NCBI GenBank assembly: GCA_020403245.1
Contig: JADBYA010000005.1
Coordinates: forward strand, 62,001 to 126,000
DNA: 64,000 nucleotides
From: Flavobacterium sp.
GTDB lineage: Bacteria; Bacteroidota; Bacteroidia; Flavobacteriales; Flavobacteriaceae
Direction of reading: 5' to 3'
The notes below the pieces were generated by a model. The model ran no database searches and was not told where the DNA came from. It saw only the letters and a program-made list of their open reading frames with translations. Position numbers and translations under genes: made by a program. Shown in pieces: positions 1 to 8,815 of this stretch (the first letter of the stretch is position 1; each line of letters opens with the position of its first letter).

Positions 1-963
1 GCTACTTCACTCGATTTTGCATTCAGTATTCACTCAGAAATTGGGATTAAAACCCGTGGAACACGTGTTAATGGAAAATTGGTTCCTTTAAATTACGAGT
101 TAAAAAGTGGTGATCAAATAGAAATTATAACTTCTGTTCATCAAAAACCAACAATCAACTGGTTAGATTATGTAACTACTTCGAGAGCAAAAAATAAAAT
201 TAGAAACGTTCTTAACGAAAATACCAAAAAAATTGCCGAAGACGGCAGAGAATTATTGACAAGAAAACTAAAACATTTAAAAATTACTTTGAATGAAAAC
301 GTGATTAATGAATTAGTGAATTTTTTCAAACTAAAAACCAGTTTGGATTTGTTTTATCGCATGGGAATTGGTTCTATTGAAAACCAACAACTCAAGGATT
401 TTGCTGCTCAAAAAAGCAATACCTTAATGAATTTTTTCAAGAGTAAAATGAAACGCTCGCCAAGTTCACAACCCGAAGACATCAACAAACAAGAGCTCAA
501 TAAAAATTTTGACATGCTCGTTTTTGGTTCGGAACAGGATAAACTGGATTATAAATTATCATCCTGTTGCAACCCAATTCCTGGTGACAATGTATTTGGT
601 TTTATTACTATAAATGAAGGAATTAAAGTGCACAAAAAAGATTGTCCAAACGCCATCACATTGCAATCTAATTATGCCTATCGCATCATGCAAGCCAAAT
701 GGATTGACTCTTCACAGCAAGAATTTAAAGCCATTTTGAAAATTACAGGAATGGATAGTTTAGGATTAACCAATGAATTGACAAAAGTAATTTCCAATAA
801 TATGCACGTGAATATTCAAAGTATTTCCTTGAGCGGTGAAGCTGGAATTTTTAACGGGCAAGTAGCCGTAGTGGTTCAAAACAATACCATTTTGAAAAAA
901 CTAATCGACAACATCAAAAAGATTGATGGTGTTGATAAAGTAACGAGGGTTTATACCAATTAA
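1..963 (+). CDS. RelA/SpoT-type (p)ppGpp synthetase/hydrolase, C-terminal part
   Basis: Partial gene: the reading frame is open from base 1, so the catalytic N-terminus lies outside the window. What remains starts inside the TGS domain (ATSLDFAFSIH, then VNGKLVPL and SGDQIEIIT), continues through a helical linker, and holds the conserved-cysteine region (SSCCNPIPGD...VHKKDCPN) and a C-terminal ACT domain (about the last 75 residues). These are the regulatory domains of long RelA/SpoT homologues, which sense stalled ribosomes and tune synthesis or hydrolysis of (p)ppGpp. Bacteroidota often carry two such proteins, so I cannot tell whether this copy is synthetase-dominant or bifunctional. An internal ATG exists further in but is not the true start. 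Confidence 0.93.
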   Translation, partial: ATSLDFAFSIHSEIGIKTRGTRVNGKLVPLNYELKSGDQIEIITSVHQKPTINWLDYVTTSRAKNKIRNVLNENTKKIAEDGRELLTRKLKHLKITLNENVINELVNFFKLKTSLDLFYRMGIGSIENQQLKDFAAQKSNTLMNFFKSKMKRSPSSQPEDINKQELNKNFDMLVFGSEQDKLDYKLSSCCNPIPGDNVFGFITINEGIKVHKKDCPNAITLQSNYAYRIMQAKWIDSSQQEFKAILKITGMDSLGLTNELTKVISNNMHVNIQSISLSGEAGIFNGQVAVVVQNNTILKKLIDNIKKIDGVDKVTRVYTN

Positions 964-1020
964 TAAATGCTTTGTTATCAACAAATCGTTTAAAACTTTG
1001 CTTAAAGATTTGAGATTTAA

Positions 1021-1036
1021 CTTTTAAACTTTTAAA
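1021..1036 (+). repeat. Short tandem repeat, CTTTTAAA x2
   Basis: Two exact 8-base units followed by a degenerate third (CTAAAAAC) just upstream of the Fur-family promoter box. It is one of several unrelated short tandem repeats at gene boundaries in this window. Confidence 0.6.
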
Positions 1037-1044
1037 CTAAAAAC

Positions 1045-1052
1045 TATCTTTG
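1045..1052 (+). promoter_or_regulatory. -7 promoter box (TATCTTTG) of the Fur-family gene
   Basis: Exact match to the Bacteroidota -7 consensus TAnnTTTG. It ends only four bases before the ATG, so the transcript probably starts at or next to the start codon. No convincing -33 TTG at the usual distance was seen. Confidence 0.55.
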
Positions 1053-1056
1053 TCAC

Positions 1057-1554
1057 ATGACACTAATTGCATCTGATAATTCAAAAAATCAAGAAACCGT
1101 AAAAAATGTTTTTACGATGTATCTCGAGAACAAAGCACATCGTAAAACTCCAGAACGTTATGCTATTCTTCAGGAAATTTATAATAGTGAAGAGCATTTT
1201 GATATTGAAAATTTGTATATCAAAATGAAAAACAAGAACTATCGTGTGTCTCGTGCTACACTATACAACACTATAGAACTTTTATTGGATTGTGGTTTGG
1301 TGCGCAAACATCAGTTTGGGCAAAATCAAGCACATTATGAAAAGTCGTATTTCGATAAGCAACACGACCATATCATTATGACCGACACTGGCGAAGTAAT
1401 TGAGTTTTGTGACCCCAGAATTCAAACCATCAAACAAACTATTGAAGAAATTTTTGGAATAGAAATACACAACCATTCATTGTATTTTTATGCTACAAAA
1501 AAAAGCCCCCTAACCCCCGAAGGGGGAATTATTGGGGGTAAAAACAATAATTAA
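1057..1554 (+). CDS. Fur-family transcriptional regulator lacking the zinc CxxC pairs
   Basis: A winged-helix repressor of the ferric uptake family. The N-terminal DNA-binding domain has [12 protein letters not shown] and the recognition helix region [20 protein letters not shown] (residues about 62-82). The dimerisation domain keeps HDH (103-105), VIEFCDP and the HNH near residue 140, candidate metal ligands. The cysteine pairs that bind structural zinc in classical Fur are absent: [10 protein letters not shown] replaces the usual HDHxxCxxCG. The last 17 or so residues (from SPLTPEGG) are translated from a GC-rich inverted element and are unlikely to belong to the ancestral protein. It stands alone between relA/spoT and purA. 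Whether it senses iron, zinc or peroxide cannot be decided from sequence. Confidence 0.9.
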   Translation: MTLIASDNSKNQETVKNVFTMYLENKAHRKTPERYAILQEIYNSEEHFDIENLYIKMKNKNYRVSRATLYNTIELLLDCGLVRKHQFGQNQAHYEKSYFDKQHDHIIMTDTGEVIEFCDPRIQTIKQTIEEIFGIEIHNHSLYFYATKKSPLTPEGGIIGGKNNN

Positions 1555-1614
1555 TATACATTAACATATTCCACAAATAGTAAACCTCCCCTTTGGGGAG
1601 GATAGGTGGGGCTT
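1503..1614. repeat. REPIN-like inverted element with two GC-rich hairpins
   Basis: The ends are inverted copies: AAGCCCC plus a hairpin at the left (CCCCC-GAA-GGGGG, 1514-1526) and, on the opposite strand at the right, AAGCCCC plus a hairpin (CCTCCCC-TTT-GGGGAGG, 1585-1601). The middle is AT-rich. The GC content contrasts sharply with the surroundings. Two inverted REP-like units in about 112 bases is the layout of a REPIN, a non-autonomous element mobilised by a RAYT transposase elsewhere. The hairpins may also terminate transcription before purA. The left half is translated as the tail of the Fur-family protein. Confidence 0.7.
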
Positions 1615-1627
1615 AATAGACAAACAA

Positions 1628-2899
1628 ATGACTGTAGATTTACTACTCGGATTACAATGGGGAGATGAAGGAAAAGGAAAAATAGTTGACGTACTTACTT
1701 CAAAATATGACATTATCGCACGTTTTCAGGGGGGACCAAACGCAGGACATACATTAGAATTTGACGGAATAAAACACGTTTTGAGAACTATCCCTTCTGG
1801 AATTTTTCACAGTAACAATATAAATATCATTGGAAACGGTGTCGTAATTGACCCAGTCGTTTTTAAAAGCGAAGTGGATGGTTTGGCCAAATTTAATCTT
1901 GATTTGAAATCAAAACTGATTATTTCTCGCAAAGCACATTTAATTTTACCCACACACCGTTTGCTCGATGCTGCTTCGGAAGCTTCAAAAGGCAAAGCCA
2001 AAATTGGCTCTACACTCAAAGGAATTGGACCAACCTATATGGATAAAACCGGAAGAAACGGCATTCGTGTGGGTGATATTGAACTAGCTGATTTCAATGA
2101 AAGATACCGTGCTTTGGCAGACAAACACGAAGCGATGATTGCTTTTTATGATGTGAACATTCAGTACAACTTGGCTGAAATGGAAAAAGAATTCTTTGAA
2201 GCCATTGAAGATTTAAAAAAACTCGATTTTATTGATAGCGAAGAATATTTGGCACAAGCCCAAAAAGCAGGAAAATCAATCCTTTGTGAAGGCGCACAAG
2301 GTTCATTATTGGATGTCGATTTTGGAACCTATCCTTTTGTAACCTCATCCAATACTACCGCTGCTGGTGCTTGTACTGGTTTGGGAATTGCTCCCAATAA
2401 AATCAAAGAAGTTTATGGGATTTTCAAAGCCTATACCACGCGTGTGGGTTCTGGACCATTTCCAACGGAAGATTTTAGCGAAGCGGGAGATATGATGGCA
2501 AGTGTAGGCAACGAATTTGGTTCGGTAACCGGAAGAAAACGCCGTTGTGGCTGGCTGGATTTAGTTGCCCTAAAATATGCTATTCAAATTAATGGCGTAA
2601 CCCAACTCATGATGATGAAAGGTGATGTACTTTCGGGCTTTGACACTTTAAAAGTAGCCACAGGGTACAACTATAAAGGAGAAGTGATTCATCATTTACC
2701 ATTCAATATAGAGGAAGAAAACGTCACTCCTATATACACTGAATTCAAAGGATGGAAACAGGATTTGACCGGACTAACCACTTTTGAAAGCTTACCAAAA
2801 GAACTAAAAGCATACATCGAATTCATAGAAAAAGAAGTAGCAGTGCCAATAAAGATTGTCTCTGTTGGTCCTGATAGAAAACAGACGATAATGAGATAA
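1628..2899 (+). CDS. purA: Adenylosuccinate synthase
   Basis: Catalyses the GTP-dependent joining of IMP and aspartate to adenylosuccinate, the first committed step to AMP, in the cytoplasm. The phosphate-binding loop WGDEGKGK (about residues 11-18), GGPNAGHT (catalytic His about 41), the STLKGIGPTY segment, and the C-terminal VGPDRKQTI are all present. The length of 423 residues is normal for the family. The ATG follows the REPIN-like element directly, so expression may depend on read-through from the Fur-family gene or on a promoter inside the element. Confidence 0.97.
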   Translation: MTVDLLLGLQWGDEGKGKIVDVLTSKYDIIARFQGGPNAGHTLEFDGIKHVLRTIPSGIFHSNNINIIGNGVVIDPVVFKSEVDGLAKFNLDLKSKLIISRKAHLILPTHRLLDAASEASKGKAKIGSTLKGIGPTYMDKTGRNGIRVGDIELADFNERYRALADKHEAMIAFYDVNIQYNLAEMEKEFFEAIEDLKKLDFIDSEEYLAQAQKAGKSILCEGAQGSLLDVDFGTYPFVTSSNTTAAGACTGLGIAPNKIKEVYGIFKAYTTRVGSGPFPTEDFSEAGDMMASVGNEFGSVTGRKRRCGWLDLVALKYAIQINGVTQLMMMKGDVLSGFDTLKVATGYNYKGEVIHHLPFNIEEENVTPIYTEFKGWKQDLTGLTTFESLPKELKAYIEFIEKEVAVPIKIVSVGPDRKQTIMR

Positions 2900-2936
2900 A
2901 TAAAAACCAGACTACAATTATACCTTGTTTTGTTTA

Positions 2937-3467
2937 TTATTTCACTTCTATTTTATCAATCAGTAATTGAAAGTCTTCCTTCTTTTTATTTCCGATTAGA
3001 AAAGCGATTTCCTCTAAATAATTTCCATCATAATTAGGAAGGTTTAAAGTTCTGCCTCGGAAAGAAGCATACATTTCAGAAATTGGAATTTCTATAGTTT
3101 GCCATTCGGTTGTGGTTTGAAATTCATATACATAGGAATAGTAATCACTACGGTTTGATTTCACTCTGAACTGGTATTTTTTGCCGTCTCCTTTCAATCG
3201 GATGCTGAAAATTTTATTTCCCTTCAAGGAAACAGCTTTAAAATAATGCTGTAAAGAGCAAAATCCACCATTATTTTCCAAGGAAACACTTCCTTTGAAT
3301 ACCCCATGACCATTAGCATCAACAGAAAAATCACTTGATGAAATTCCTCCCATTACAGAGTCATCAACAATATTCCAATTAGAAATATCAGATTTTCCAT
3401 TAAAATCGAACAATAGTATCGTATTCACCGCAAAATAAATTATATAAAGAGAAGATAGAAATTTCAT
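2937..3467 (-). CDS. CIA30-family (NDUFAF1-like) secreted protein
   Basis: A 176-residue protein with a hydrophobic N-terminus (probable signal peptide) and the CIA30 fold signature: W.IVDDSVMGGISSSDF, VFKGSVSLENNGGF and a C-terminal EIAFLIGNKKKEDFQLLIDKIEV strand pattern. The family is named after a mitochondrial complex I assembly factor, but the bacterial members are galactose-binding-like jelly rolls of unknown role. It lies two bases after the amylase gene on the same strand, so the two are probably co-transcribed, hinting at a carbohydrate-related accessory role (inference). Confidence 0.82.
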   Translation of the reverse strand: MKFLSSLYIIYFAVNTILLFDFNGKSDISNWNIVDDSVMGGISSSDFSVDANGHGVFKGSVSLENNGGFCSLQHYFKAVSLKGNKIFSIRLKGDGKKYQFRVKSNRSDYYSYVYEFQTTTEWQTIEIPISEMYASFRGRTLNLPNYDGNYLEEIAFLIGNKKKEDFQLLIDKIEVK

Positions 3468-3469
3468 TA

Positions 3470-5344
3470 TTAAATTTTAAATATAAAACTCTCGCTTGGT
3501 TTTAAAGAAAGCTTTATTGTTCCAACACCATTGATCACATTTAATTCCGCTGTACTTCCATACAGCTGGTCAGTAACAGTATAATTTCCGTCAGCTAAAC
3601 TCCATTTAGAAATAACATCAGCTGGAACAATAAGCTTAAAATTACTAGTAGTTACCCAAGAGAAGTTAACAACTACAATCAGTTTTTCGGAATCAGTGTA
3701 CCGAACATAAGAATACAATCCTGAGTCATAATTTTTTGTTTCGCTTCTATTAATGGTTTGTATTTCTTGAAATTCCCCCGTCAGTGCCTCACTTTTTAGC
3801 GTAAAATTCAACAAGCGTGAATAGAAATCGCGCAACTCTTTTTCTTTTTGGGTCAATTGTCCACCGTCAAATTTGCCACCATTCATCCAGCGTTGGTGAC
3901 TTGGTACGCCAACATAATCAAATATAGAAGTGCGTGAACGAGTCCCGAAACCACCATTTTCATTGCCTGCCTCGCCTACTTCTTGTCCAAAATATACCAT
4001 CGTTGGTGATGAACTAATCGTAGCCGAAACTACCATCAACGGCTTTCCTTTTTCGGGTGTTCCTGCAAATTCCTTACTTGCCAATCGTTGCTCGTCATGG
4101 TTGTCTAAAAAGTGTAACATGTGGTGTTCAATATCCCTCATGCCATTTTGAATTTCTGATAATGGGTCAGGCATGGCATTGCCCTGTATCACGGCTTTTA
4201 AATGGTCATAGGTTTCTACTTTATCATACAGATAATCCATTTTGCCCAGCTTGATGTAGTTTCTGTATTCCTTAGGATTATATACCTCGGCCAATAAAAA
4301 AGCGTTTGGATTTTTCATCTTGATGGCAGAGTTCATATAACTCCAAAATTCATAAGGCACCATTTCGGCCATGTCATAACGGAAACCATCTACACCTTTA
4401 GCTGTCCAATACAAGGCAATATCTAGGAATTTTTTCCAAGAACTCGGTACATCTTTGTCTTTCCAATAGGCGGAATGTTCCTTGTAATCTTTGGTATCAT
4501 AACCAGCTGGCAATTCAGGAAAATCTTTGGAACCATCAGGTTTAATTCCATAATTCACTTTTACCGTTTCGTACCAATCATTGATATCTGGTTTTGCTTG
4601 GCGCGAACCGTTGCCAGTCCACTTAGCAGGAAATTCAGTGAACTTACCATCAATCAGTGGATTTTGTTCACCCCCTAATGGTCGATAAGTATCCGATGTT
4701 GGCACTTCAAATGCTTTGCCTGGAATGTAATAAAAATTATTGTTTCGAGCATATTCCACCGACGTATCATCATCGGCACCAAAATCTTTTACCCCTTTTG
4801 GATTGCTCAAACTATGGTAATTTCGGGCGATATGATTCGGAACAATATCGATAATGACTTTCAAACCATTTTTGTGCGAACGTTCAATTAGCTGTTCAAA
4901 TTCTTCTAATCGCTTGGCTGGATTAACTGCCAAATCGGGATTGACATTGTAATAATCTTTTACGGCATAAGGAGAACCGGCACGTCCTTTCACCACATCG
5001 GGATCGTCATTGGATATTCCATATTTGGTGTAATCACGAATCACGTCATGATGCGGAACGCCGGTGTACCAAATATGGGTAACGCCTAGTTTCTTAATTT
5101 CTTGCAACGCTTTATCGGTAAAATCGTTGAATTTCCCAACCCCATTTTCTTCAATGGTTCCCCAAGGTTTATTGGTGGTATTCTTGTTTCCAAATAAGCG
5201 GGTAAAAACTTGATAGACTACTGCTTTCTTGGGTTGGTCTACAACCTCCATTTTTTTCTTCATAGGAGTTTTTGATTTATTTTGGGAAAAAGTTATACAC
5301 ACAGTAAAACACAAAGCCAATACTAATAACACTATTTTTTTCAT
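3470..5344 (-). CDS. Secreted GH13 alpha-amylase-family glycoside hydrolase
   Basis: A 624-residue protein with a signal peptide (first ~20 residues, ending at FSQ). The GH13 barrel motifs are all present: region I DIVPNH (166-171), region II GFRYDMAE with nucleophile Asp324, region III LLAEVYNP with acid/base Glu353, and region IV FLDNHDE with transition-state stabiliser Asp417. A C-terminal beta domain (all-beta, ending PSESFIFKI) follows. It should hydrolyse alpha-1,4-glucans in the periplasm or at the surface. It is not next to susCD-type genes, unlike many Bacteroidota amylases; its only operon partner is the CIA30 protein. A TATATTTG box (minus strand) lies about 40 bases upstream of the ATG. 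Confidence 0.93.
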   Translation of the reverse strand: MKKIVLLVLALCFTVCITFSQNKSKTPMKKKMEVVDQPKKAVVYQVFTRLFGNKNTTNKPWGTIEENGVGKFNDFTDKALQEIKKLGVTHIWYTGVPHHDVIRDYTKYGISNDDPDVVKGRAGSPYAVKDYYNVNPDLAVNPAKRLEEFEQLIERSHKNGLKVIIDIVPNHIARNYHSLSNPKGVKDFGADDDTSVEYARNNNFYYIPGKAFEVPTSDTYRPLGGEQNPLIDGKFTEFPAKWTGNGSRQAKPDINDWYETVKVNYGIKPDGSKDFPELPAGYDTKDYKEHSAYWKDKDVPSSWKKFLDIALYWTAKGVDGFRYDMAEMVPYEFWSYMNSAIKMKNPNAFLLAEVYNPKEYRNYIKLGKMDYLYDKVETYDHLKAVIQGNAMPDPLSEIQNGMRDIEHHMLHFLDNHDEQRLASKEFAGTPEKGKPLMVVSATISSSPTMVYFGQEVGEAGNENGGFGTRSRTSIFDYVGVPSHQRWMNGGKFDGGQLTQKEKELRDFYSRLLNFTLKSEALTGEFQEIQTINRSETKNYDSGLYSYVRYTDSEKLIVVVNFSWVTTSNFKLIVPADVISKWSLADGNYTVTDQLYGSTAELNVINGVGTIKLSLKPSESFIFKI

Positions 5345-5385
5345 ACTATTTTATACTTGTCAATTTAAGCGACAAGACGTAGACA

Positions 5386-5393
5386 CAAATATA
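5386..5393 (-). promoter_or_regulatory. -7 promoter box (TATATTTG) of the amylase operon
   Basis: Matches TAnnTTTG on the minus strand, giving a leader of about 35 bases. No good -33 element was seen. Confidence 0.45.
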
Positions 5394-5461
5394 AAGATTT
5401 GATTGAAATAATGGGTAACATAAATAATTCTTAATAAAAAGACTTGTTGCTGCTATTTTCT

Positions 5462-5469
5462 TAAATTTG
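5462..5469 (+). promoter_or_regulatory. -7 promoter box (TAAATTTG) of the OstA-like gene
   Basis: Matches TAnnTTTG; nearest upstream TTG is about 15 bases away, shorter than the usual ~19. It precedes a leader motif shared with the prmA leader. Confidence 0.45.
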
Positions 5470-5478
5470 TAAACTCAA

Positions 5479-5508
5479 AACCGATAGTTCGAACTAAACG
5501 GAGTTAAA
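5479..5508 (+). other. Leader motif shared with the prmA 5' leader
   Basis: Pattern AACC-n-ATAG-n-TCGAAC-nnn-ACG-n-AGT-n-AAA, placed 10 bases after the -7 box and ending about 10 bases before the start codon. A close match occurs at 17596-17625 in the same relative place ahead of prmA. It contains the perfect palindrome AGTTCGAACT (5486-5495). Confidence 0.45.
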
Positions 5509-5517
5509 TACAAACAG

Positions 5518-7197
5518 TTGAAAAAGTTACTTTTTATCCTTGGATTTATGCTGTGCTTCACATTACCATTGCAAGCACAAAAAACTTCCAAAATAATCAT
5601 TGAACATGCTGATTTTTTCAATAAAGATGATGAAAAAATTCCAGATGCTGTTTTGCTACAAGGCAATGTGAGAGTGAACCATGAAGGTGTTGTTTTTACC
5701 TGTAATAAAGCGTATGTTTTTGAAAAAGAAAATTATTTAAAAGCTTTTGGCGAAGTTCAAATGGTGCAAGGTGATACGCTTTTCTTAAACAGTAAATACG
5801 CCGAATATAGCGGCGATGTAAAAAAAGCGTTTGCTACAGGTAATGTAATCATGCGTTCACCCGAATCGACTTTGGTCACTGATACCATTAATTTTGATAG
5901 AAATACACAAGAAGCTTTTTATAATTCGCTAGGAATGATTACCAACAAAGAGAATATCTTGAGAAGCAAATCGGGAAGATATTATGCCAATGAAAAAAAG
6001 TTTAAATTCCTAACCGCCGTTACAATAACCAATCCAAAATACACCATTAAGTCTAATCATTTGGATTATTATACCAATTCGGGTCACTCCTATTTGTTTG
6101 GTCCATCAACTATTACGAGCAAGGAGAATTTCATTTATACCGAAAAAGGATTTTATGATACCAAGAAGAATTTTGCTTATTTCAAAAGAAAATCTTATAT
6201 CAAATACAAAGACCGACGCATTGAAGGTGATAGTTTGTATTATGACCGAAACCGAGAATTTGCCTCTGCTACGAATAATGTAAAAATTACGGACTCAATT
6301 AATAAAGGAATTATCAAAGGACATTATGCGGAGATTTATAGAAATCTGAAAACTGAAAAAGACTCGATGATGATAACCAAAAGAGCTGTGGCTATAACTT
6401 TAGTTGACAAAGACTCGATGTATGTACATGGTAAAAAAATGATTATAACTGGCAAAACCGGTGAGCGTATCGTGAGAGCATTTAACAATGTGCGTTTCTA
6501 CAAAACAGACCTCAGCGGTAAATGTGATTCCATTCATTCTGACCAAAAAACCGGTTTAACCAAATTGATAAAAAATCCCATACTTTGGAATTATGAAAAC
6601 CAAATGACGGGAGATATTATGTATCTCATTGGGAACAAACAAACAGAAAAACTCGATTCCCTCAAAGTGTTGAACAACGCTTTTATTATTTCAAAAGACA
6701 CACTCAGCACAGGATACAATCAAGTGAAAGGGCAAAATTTGTATGGAAAATTTGAGGACAACAAATTGAGAGAAGTGGATATCATCAAAAATACCGAAGT
6801 CATTTATTATATGCGAAATGACAACCAAGAACTTATTGGAATTAACAAAAGTGTATGTAGTAAAATTAACATGCTATTAGATAAAAACACTATAGAAACA
6901 ATTACAAATTTCAATCAAATTGATGGCGATATTTATCCTGAAACCGAATTACCCGAAAATGCAAGGAAACTCCGTGGCTTCATTTGGCGTGGCGATGAAC
7001 GAATAAAAACCAAAGAAGATATTTTTCCTGCTGAAGAAAACGAAATCGATGCTAAAATCAAGGCCGCAACAATAAAAGATAGGGTTAATGACAACATACC
7101 ATTACAACCCAGTGCAGCAACTTTGAATTACGACAAAAAAAATCCAAAGCCAAAAGTAAAAAATAATGAAGCGAATGCTAAACCTATGGTAAAGTAA
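5518..7197 (+). CDS. OstA/LptA-like periplasmic LPS-transport protein
   Basis: A 559-residue secreted protein with a signal peptide ending at LQAQ. The N-terminal half consists of repeated OstA (LptA/LptD-N) beta-jellyroll units: VLLQGNVRVNHEGVVFTCNKA, GEVQMVQGDTLFLNSKYAEY and ATGNVIMRSPESTLVTDTINF. These proteins form the hydrophobic groove that carries lipopolysaccharide across the periplasm. The start codon is TTG, chosen because it begins the signal peptide directly (MKKLLFILGF) and lies about 48 bases after a promoter box. The C-terminal ~60 residues are Lys/Asn-rich and low complexity. Its stop overlaps the start of the following zinc-ribbon gene (TAATG). The gene is longer than enterobacterial LptA; the OstA-like annotation is the usual one in Bacteroidota. 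Confidence 0.85.
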   Translation: MKKLLFILGFMLCFTLPLQAQKTSKIIIEHADFFNKDDEKIPDAVLLQGNVRVNHEGVVFTCNKAYVFEKENYLKAFGEVQMVQGDTLFLNSKYAEYSGDVKKAFATGNVIMRSPESTLVTDTINFDRNTQEAFYNSLGMITNKENILRSKSGRYYANEKKFKFLTAVTITNPKYTIKSNHLDYYTNSGHSYLFGPSTITSKENFIYTEKGFYDTKKNFAYFKRKSYIKYKDRRIEGDSLYYDRNREFASATNNVKITDSINKGIIKGHYAEIYRNLKTEKDSMMITKRAVAITLVDKDSMYVHGKKMIITGKTGERIVRAFNNVRFYKTDLSGKCDSIHSDQKTGLTKLIKNPILWNYENQMTGDIMYLIGNKQTEKLDSLKVLNNAFIISKDTLSTGYNQVKGQNLYGKFEDNKLREVDIIKNTEVIYYMRNDNQELIGINKSVCSKINMLLDKNTIETITNFNQIDGDIYPETELPENARKLRGFIWRGDERIKTKEDIFPAEENEIDAKIKAATIKDRVNDNIPLQPSAATLNYDKKNPKPKVKNNEANAKPMVK

Positions 7198-7442
7198 TGG
7201 TTACCCAAATTTGCCCTAAGTGTAAAAAAGATGCTTTCACATGGCATGAAAGCGATGTGTTACCTAATATAACGGTTTGGAGTTGTAATGCTTGTCCGCT
7301 TCAAATATTTGAAGATGAAAGCGACGAGGAAATTTGTGAAAATTGCAATGAACTAACCAAAACCTTTTTGAGAAGCCAAGAGGAGCAATTCAATTGGTGT
7401 TCCAATTGCAACACAGTGACTAATTACCAAAAAAACGAATAA
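7197..7442 (+). CDS. Small double zinc-ribbon protein
   Basis: An 81-residue protein with four CxxC knuckles (Cys6/9, 30/33, 47/50, 68/71), enough for two zinc ribbons. The ATG overlaps the stop codon of the OstA-like gene by one base, so translation is probably coupled. The family is unknown to me; zinc ribbons of this size often bind nucleic acid or act as adaptors, but nothing here shows which. Confidence 0.8.
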   Translation: MVTQICPKCKKDAFTWHESDVLPNITVWSCNACPLQIFEDESDEEICENCNELTKTFLRSQEEQFNWCSNCNTVTNYQKNE

Positions 7443-7467
7443 TACGATTGTCTAAAAGTTCGTCTTA

Positions 7468-8661
7468 ATGAAAGAAGATTTTCTGAAATACCAAGCACAA
7501 ACTTCACCATATCCTTTGGGCATGGAAGTCTCACACGCTATTGGTTCTTATATATATGACACAAATAATAAAAAATACTTAGATTTTGTAGCTGGAGTTT
7601 CGGCTTGTAGCTTGGGACATCAACATCCGAAAGTCAATCAAGCTATTATCGACCAGTTAAATCAATATTCACACGTGATGGTGTATGGGGAATATGCTCA
7701 ACATCCAGCGGTAGCGTATTGTAAATTATTGGTTGAGAATTTGCCTCCAACTTTAAACAAAGTATATCTGGTCAATTCGGGAACAGAAGCTTGCGAAGGT
7801 GCTTTGAAACTGGTTCGAAGAGTTACTGGTAGAAGTCAGTTGATTTCGTGTCATAATGCCTATCACGGCAATACTATGGGTTCCATGAGCGTCATGGGAT
7901 TTGAAGAACGAAAACAGGTTTTTCGTCCATTAATTCCTGATGTGGATTTCATCACCTTTAATAACGAAGAAGATATTCAAAAAATAACCACCAAAACAGC
8001 CGGAATCATTCTCGAAAGCATTCAAGGTGGCGCAGGATTTATTCAACCCCAAAATGATTTCTTAGCCAAAGTAAAAAAACGATGCTCCGAGGTTGGAGCG
8101 CTTATGATTGTTGACGAAATCCAACCTGGTTTTGGTAGAACAGGGAAATTATTCGGTTTTGAAAACTATAATGTAGTACCCGATGTGGTAATTATTGGTA
8201 AAGGAATGGCTGGCGGAATGCCTGTTGGCGGTTTTATTGCCAACTCCAACTACATGGATTTATTGAGCCATGATCCAAAATTAGGACACATTACCACATT
8301 TGGCGGACATCCTGTCATAGCGGCAGCATGCTTAGCCACTTTAGAAGAAATTTTAGAAAAAGACTATGCTGCACAATCTTTAGCAAAGGAAAAGCTATTC
8401 AGAGAACTCTTGGTACATCCTTTGATAGAAGAAGTTAGAGGAAAAGGATTAATGCTTGCCGCAATGACTAGAAATTCTGAAATTACCAACAAAGTAATTT
8501 TCAAATGCCAAGACAAAGGATTGATTTTATTTTGGTTACTATTTGAAGGTAAAGCTATTAGAATTACTCCTCCATTAACCATATCTGAAGATGAAATTAG
8601 AGAAGGTTGCGCCATTATTATTGAAGCAATGAATGAAATTCAAAATGAGAATAGATATTGA
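7468..8661 (+). CDS. Class III aminotransferase (acetylornithine/4-aminobutyrate type)
   Basis: A PLP-dependent fold-type I enzyme of 397 residues, normal for the class. Visible motifs: VNSGTEACEGALKLVRR (phosphate/PLP pocket), CHNAYHGNT, the PLP-ring Asp in IVDEIQPGFGRTG (about 215), and Schiff-base lysine 245 in IIGKGMAGGMPVGG, followed by TTFGGHPV. The class transfers amino groups from omega-amino donors such as acetylornithine, ornithine or GABA to 2-oxoglutarate. No arginine or lysine biosynthesis genes are adjacent, so the substrate is not assignable. Confidence 0.9.
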   Translation: MKEDFLKYQAQTSPYPLGMEVSHAIGSYIYDTNNKKYLDFVAGVSACSLGHQHPKVNQAIIDQLNQYSHVMVYGEYAQHPAVAYCKLLVENLPPTLNKVYLVNSGTEACEGALKLVRRVTGRSQLISCHNAYHGNTMGSMSVMGFEERKQVFRPLIPDVDFITFNNEEDIQKITTKTAGIILESIQGGAGFIQPQNDFLAKVKKRCSEVGALMIVDEIQPGFGRTGKLFGFENYNVVPDVVIIGKGMAGGMPVGGFIANSNYMDLLSHDPKLGHITTFGGHPVIAAACLATLEEILEKDYAAQSLAKEKLFRELLVHPLIEEVRGKGLMLAAMTRNSEITNKVIFKCQDKGLILFWLLFEGKAIRITPPLTISEDEIREGCAIIIEAMNEIQNENRY

Positions 8662-8674
8662 ATTTTGCAATTGA

Positions 8675-8716
8675 ATTGAAATTGAAATTGATATTGATAT
8701 TGATATTGATATTGAA
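8675..8716 (+). repeat. Hexamer tandem repeat ATTGAW, seven units
   Basis: Seven consecutive hexamers: ATTGAA x2, ATTGAT x4, ATTGAA x1, starting about 14 bases after the aminotransferase stop. No other feature was found in this 154-base gap apart from AT-rich sequence. Confidence 0.85.
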
Positions 8717-8815
8717 TAATTGTTAATTAAATTGTTTACAACAAAAATCTCAATTCATTAAAAAAAGGACACCGATTAGCTACTTTTATTAAGGATAATT
8801 TTAATACCTACAATT

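Noticed and set aside
1282..1476. Minus-strand open frame inside the Fur-family gene (and similar frames inside uvrA, glnN, yfhO, the amylase and others)
   Set aside because: These are shadows of well-supported genes, with no promoter, no family resemblance and no room for a separate unit.
2937..5344. A polysaccharide-utilisation locus around the amylase
   Set aside because: No SusC/SusD-like pair or regulator is adjacent; only the CIA30 gene shares the unit.
8675..8716. CRISPR-like array in the ATTGAW repeat
   Set aside because: Units are six bases, contiguous and without spacers; no cas genes are present.
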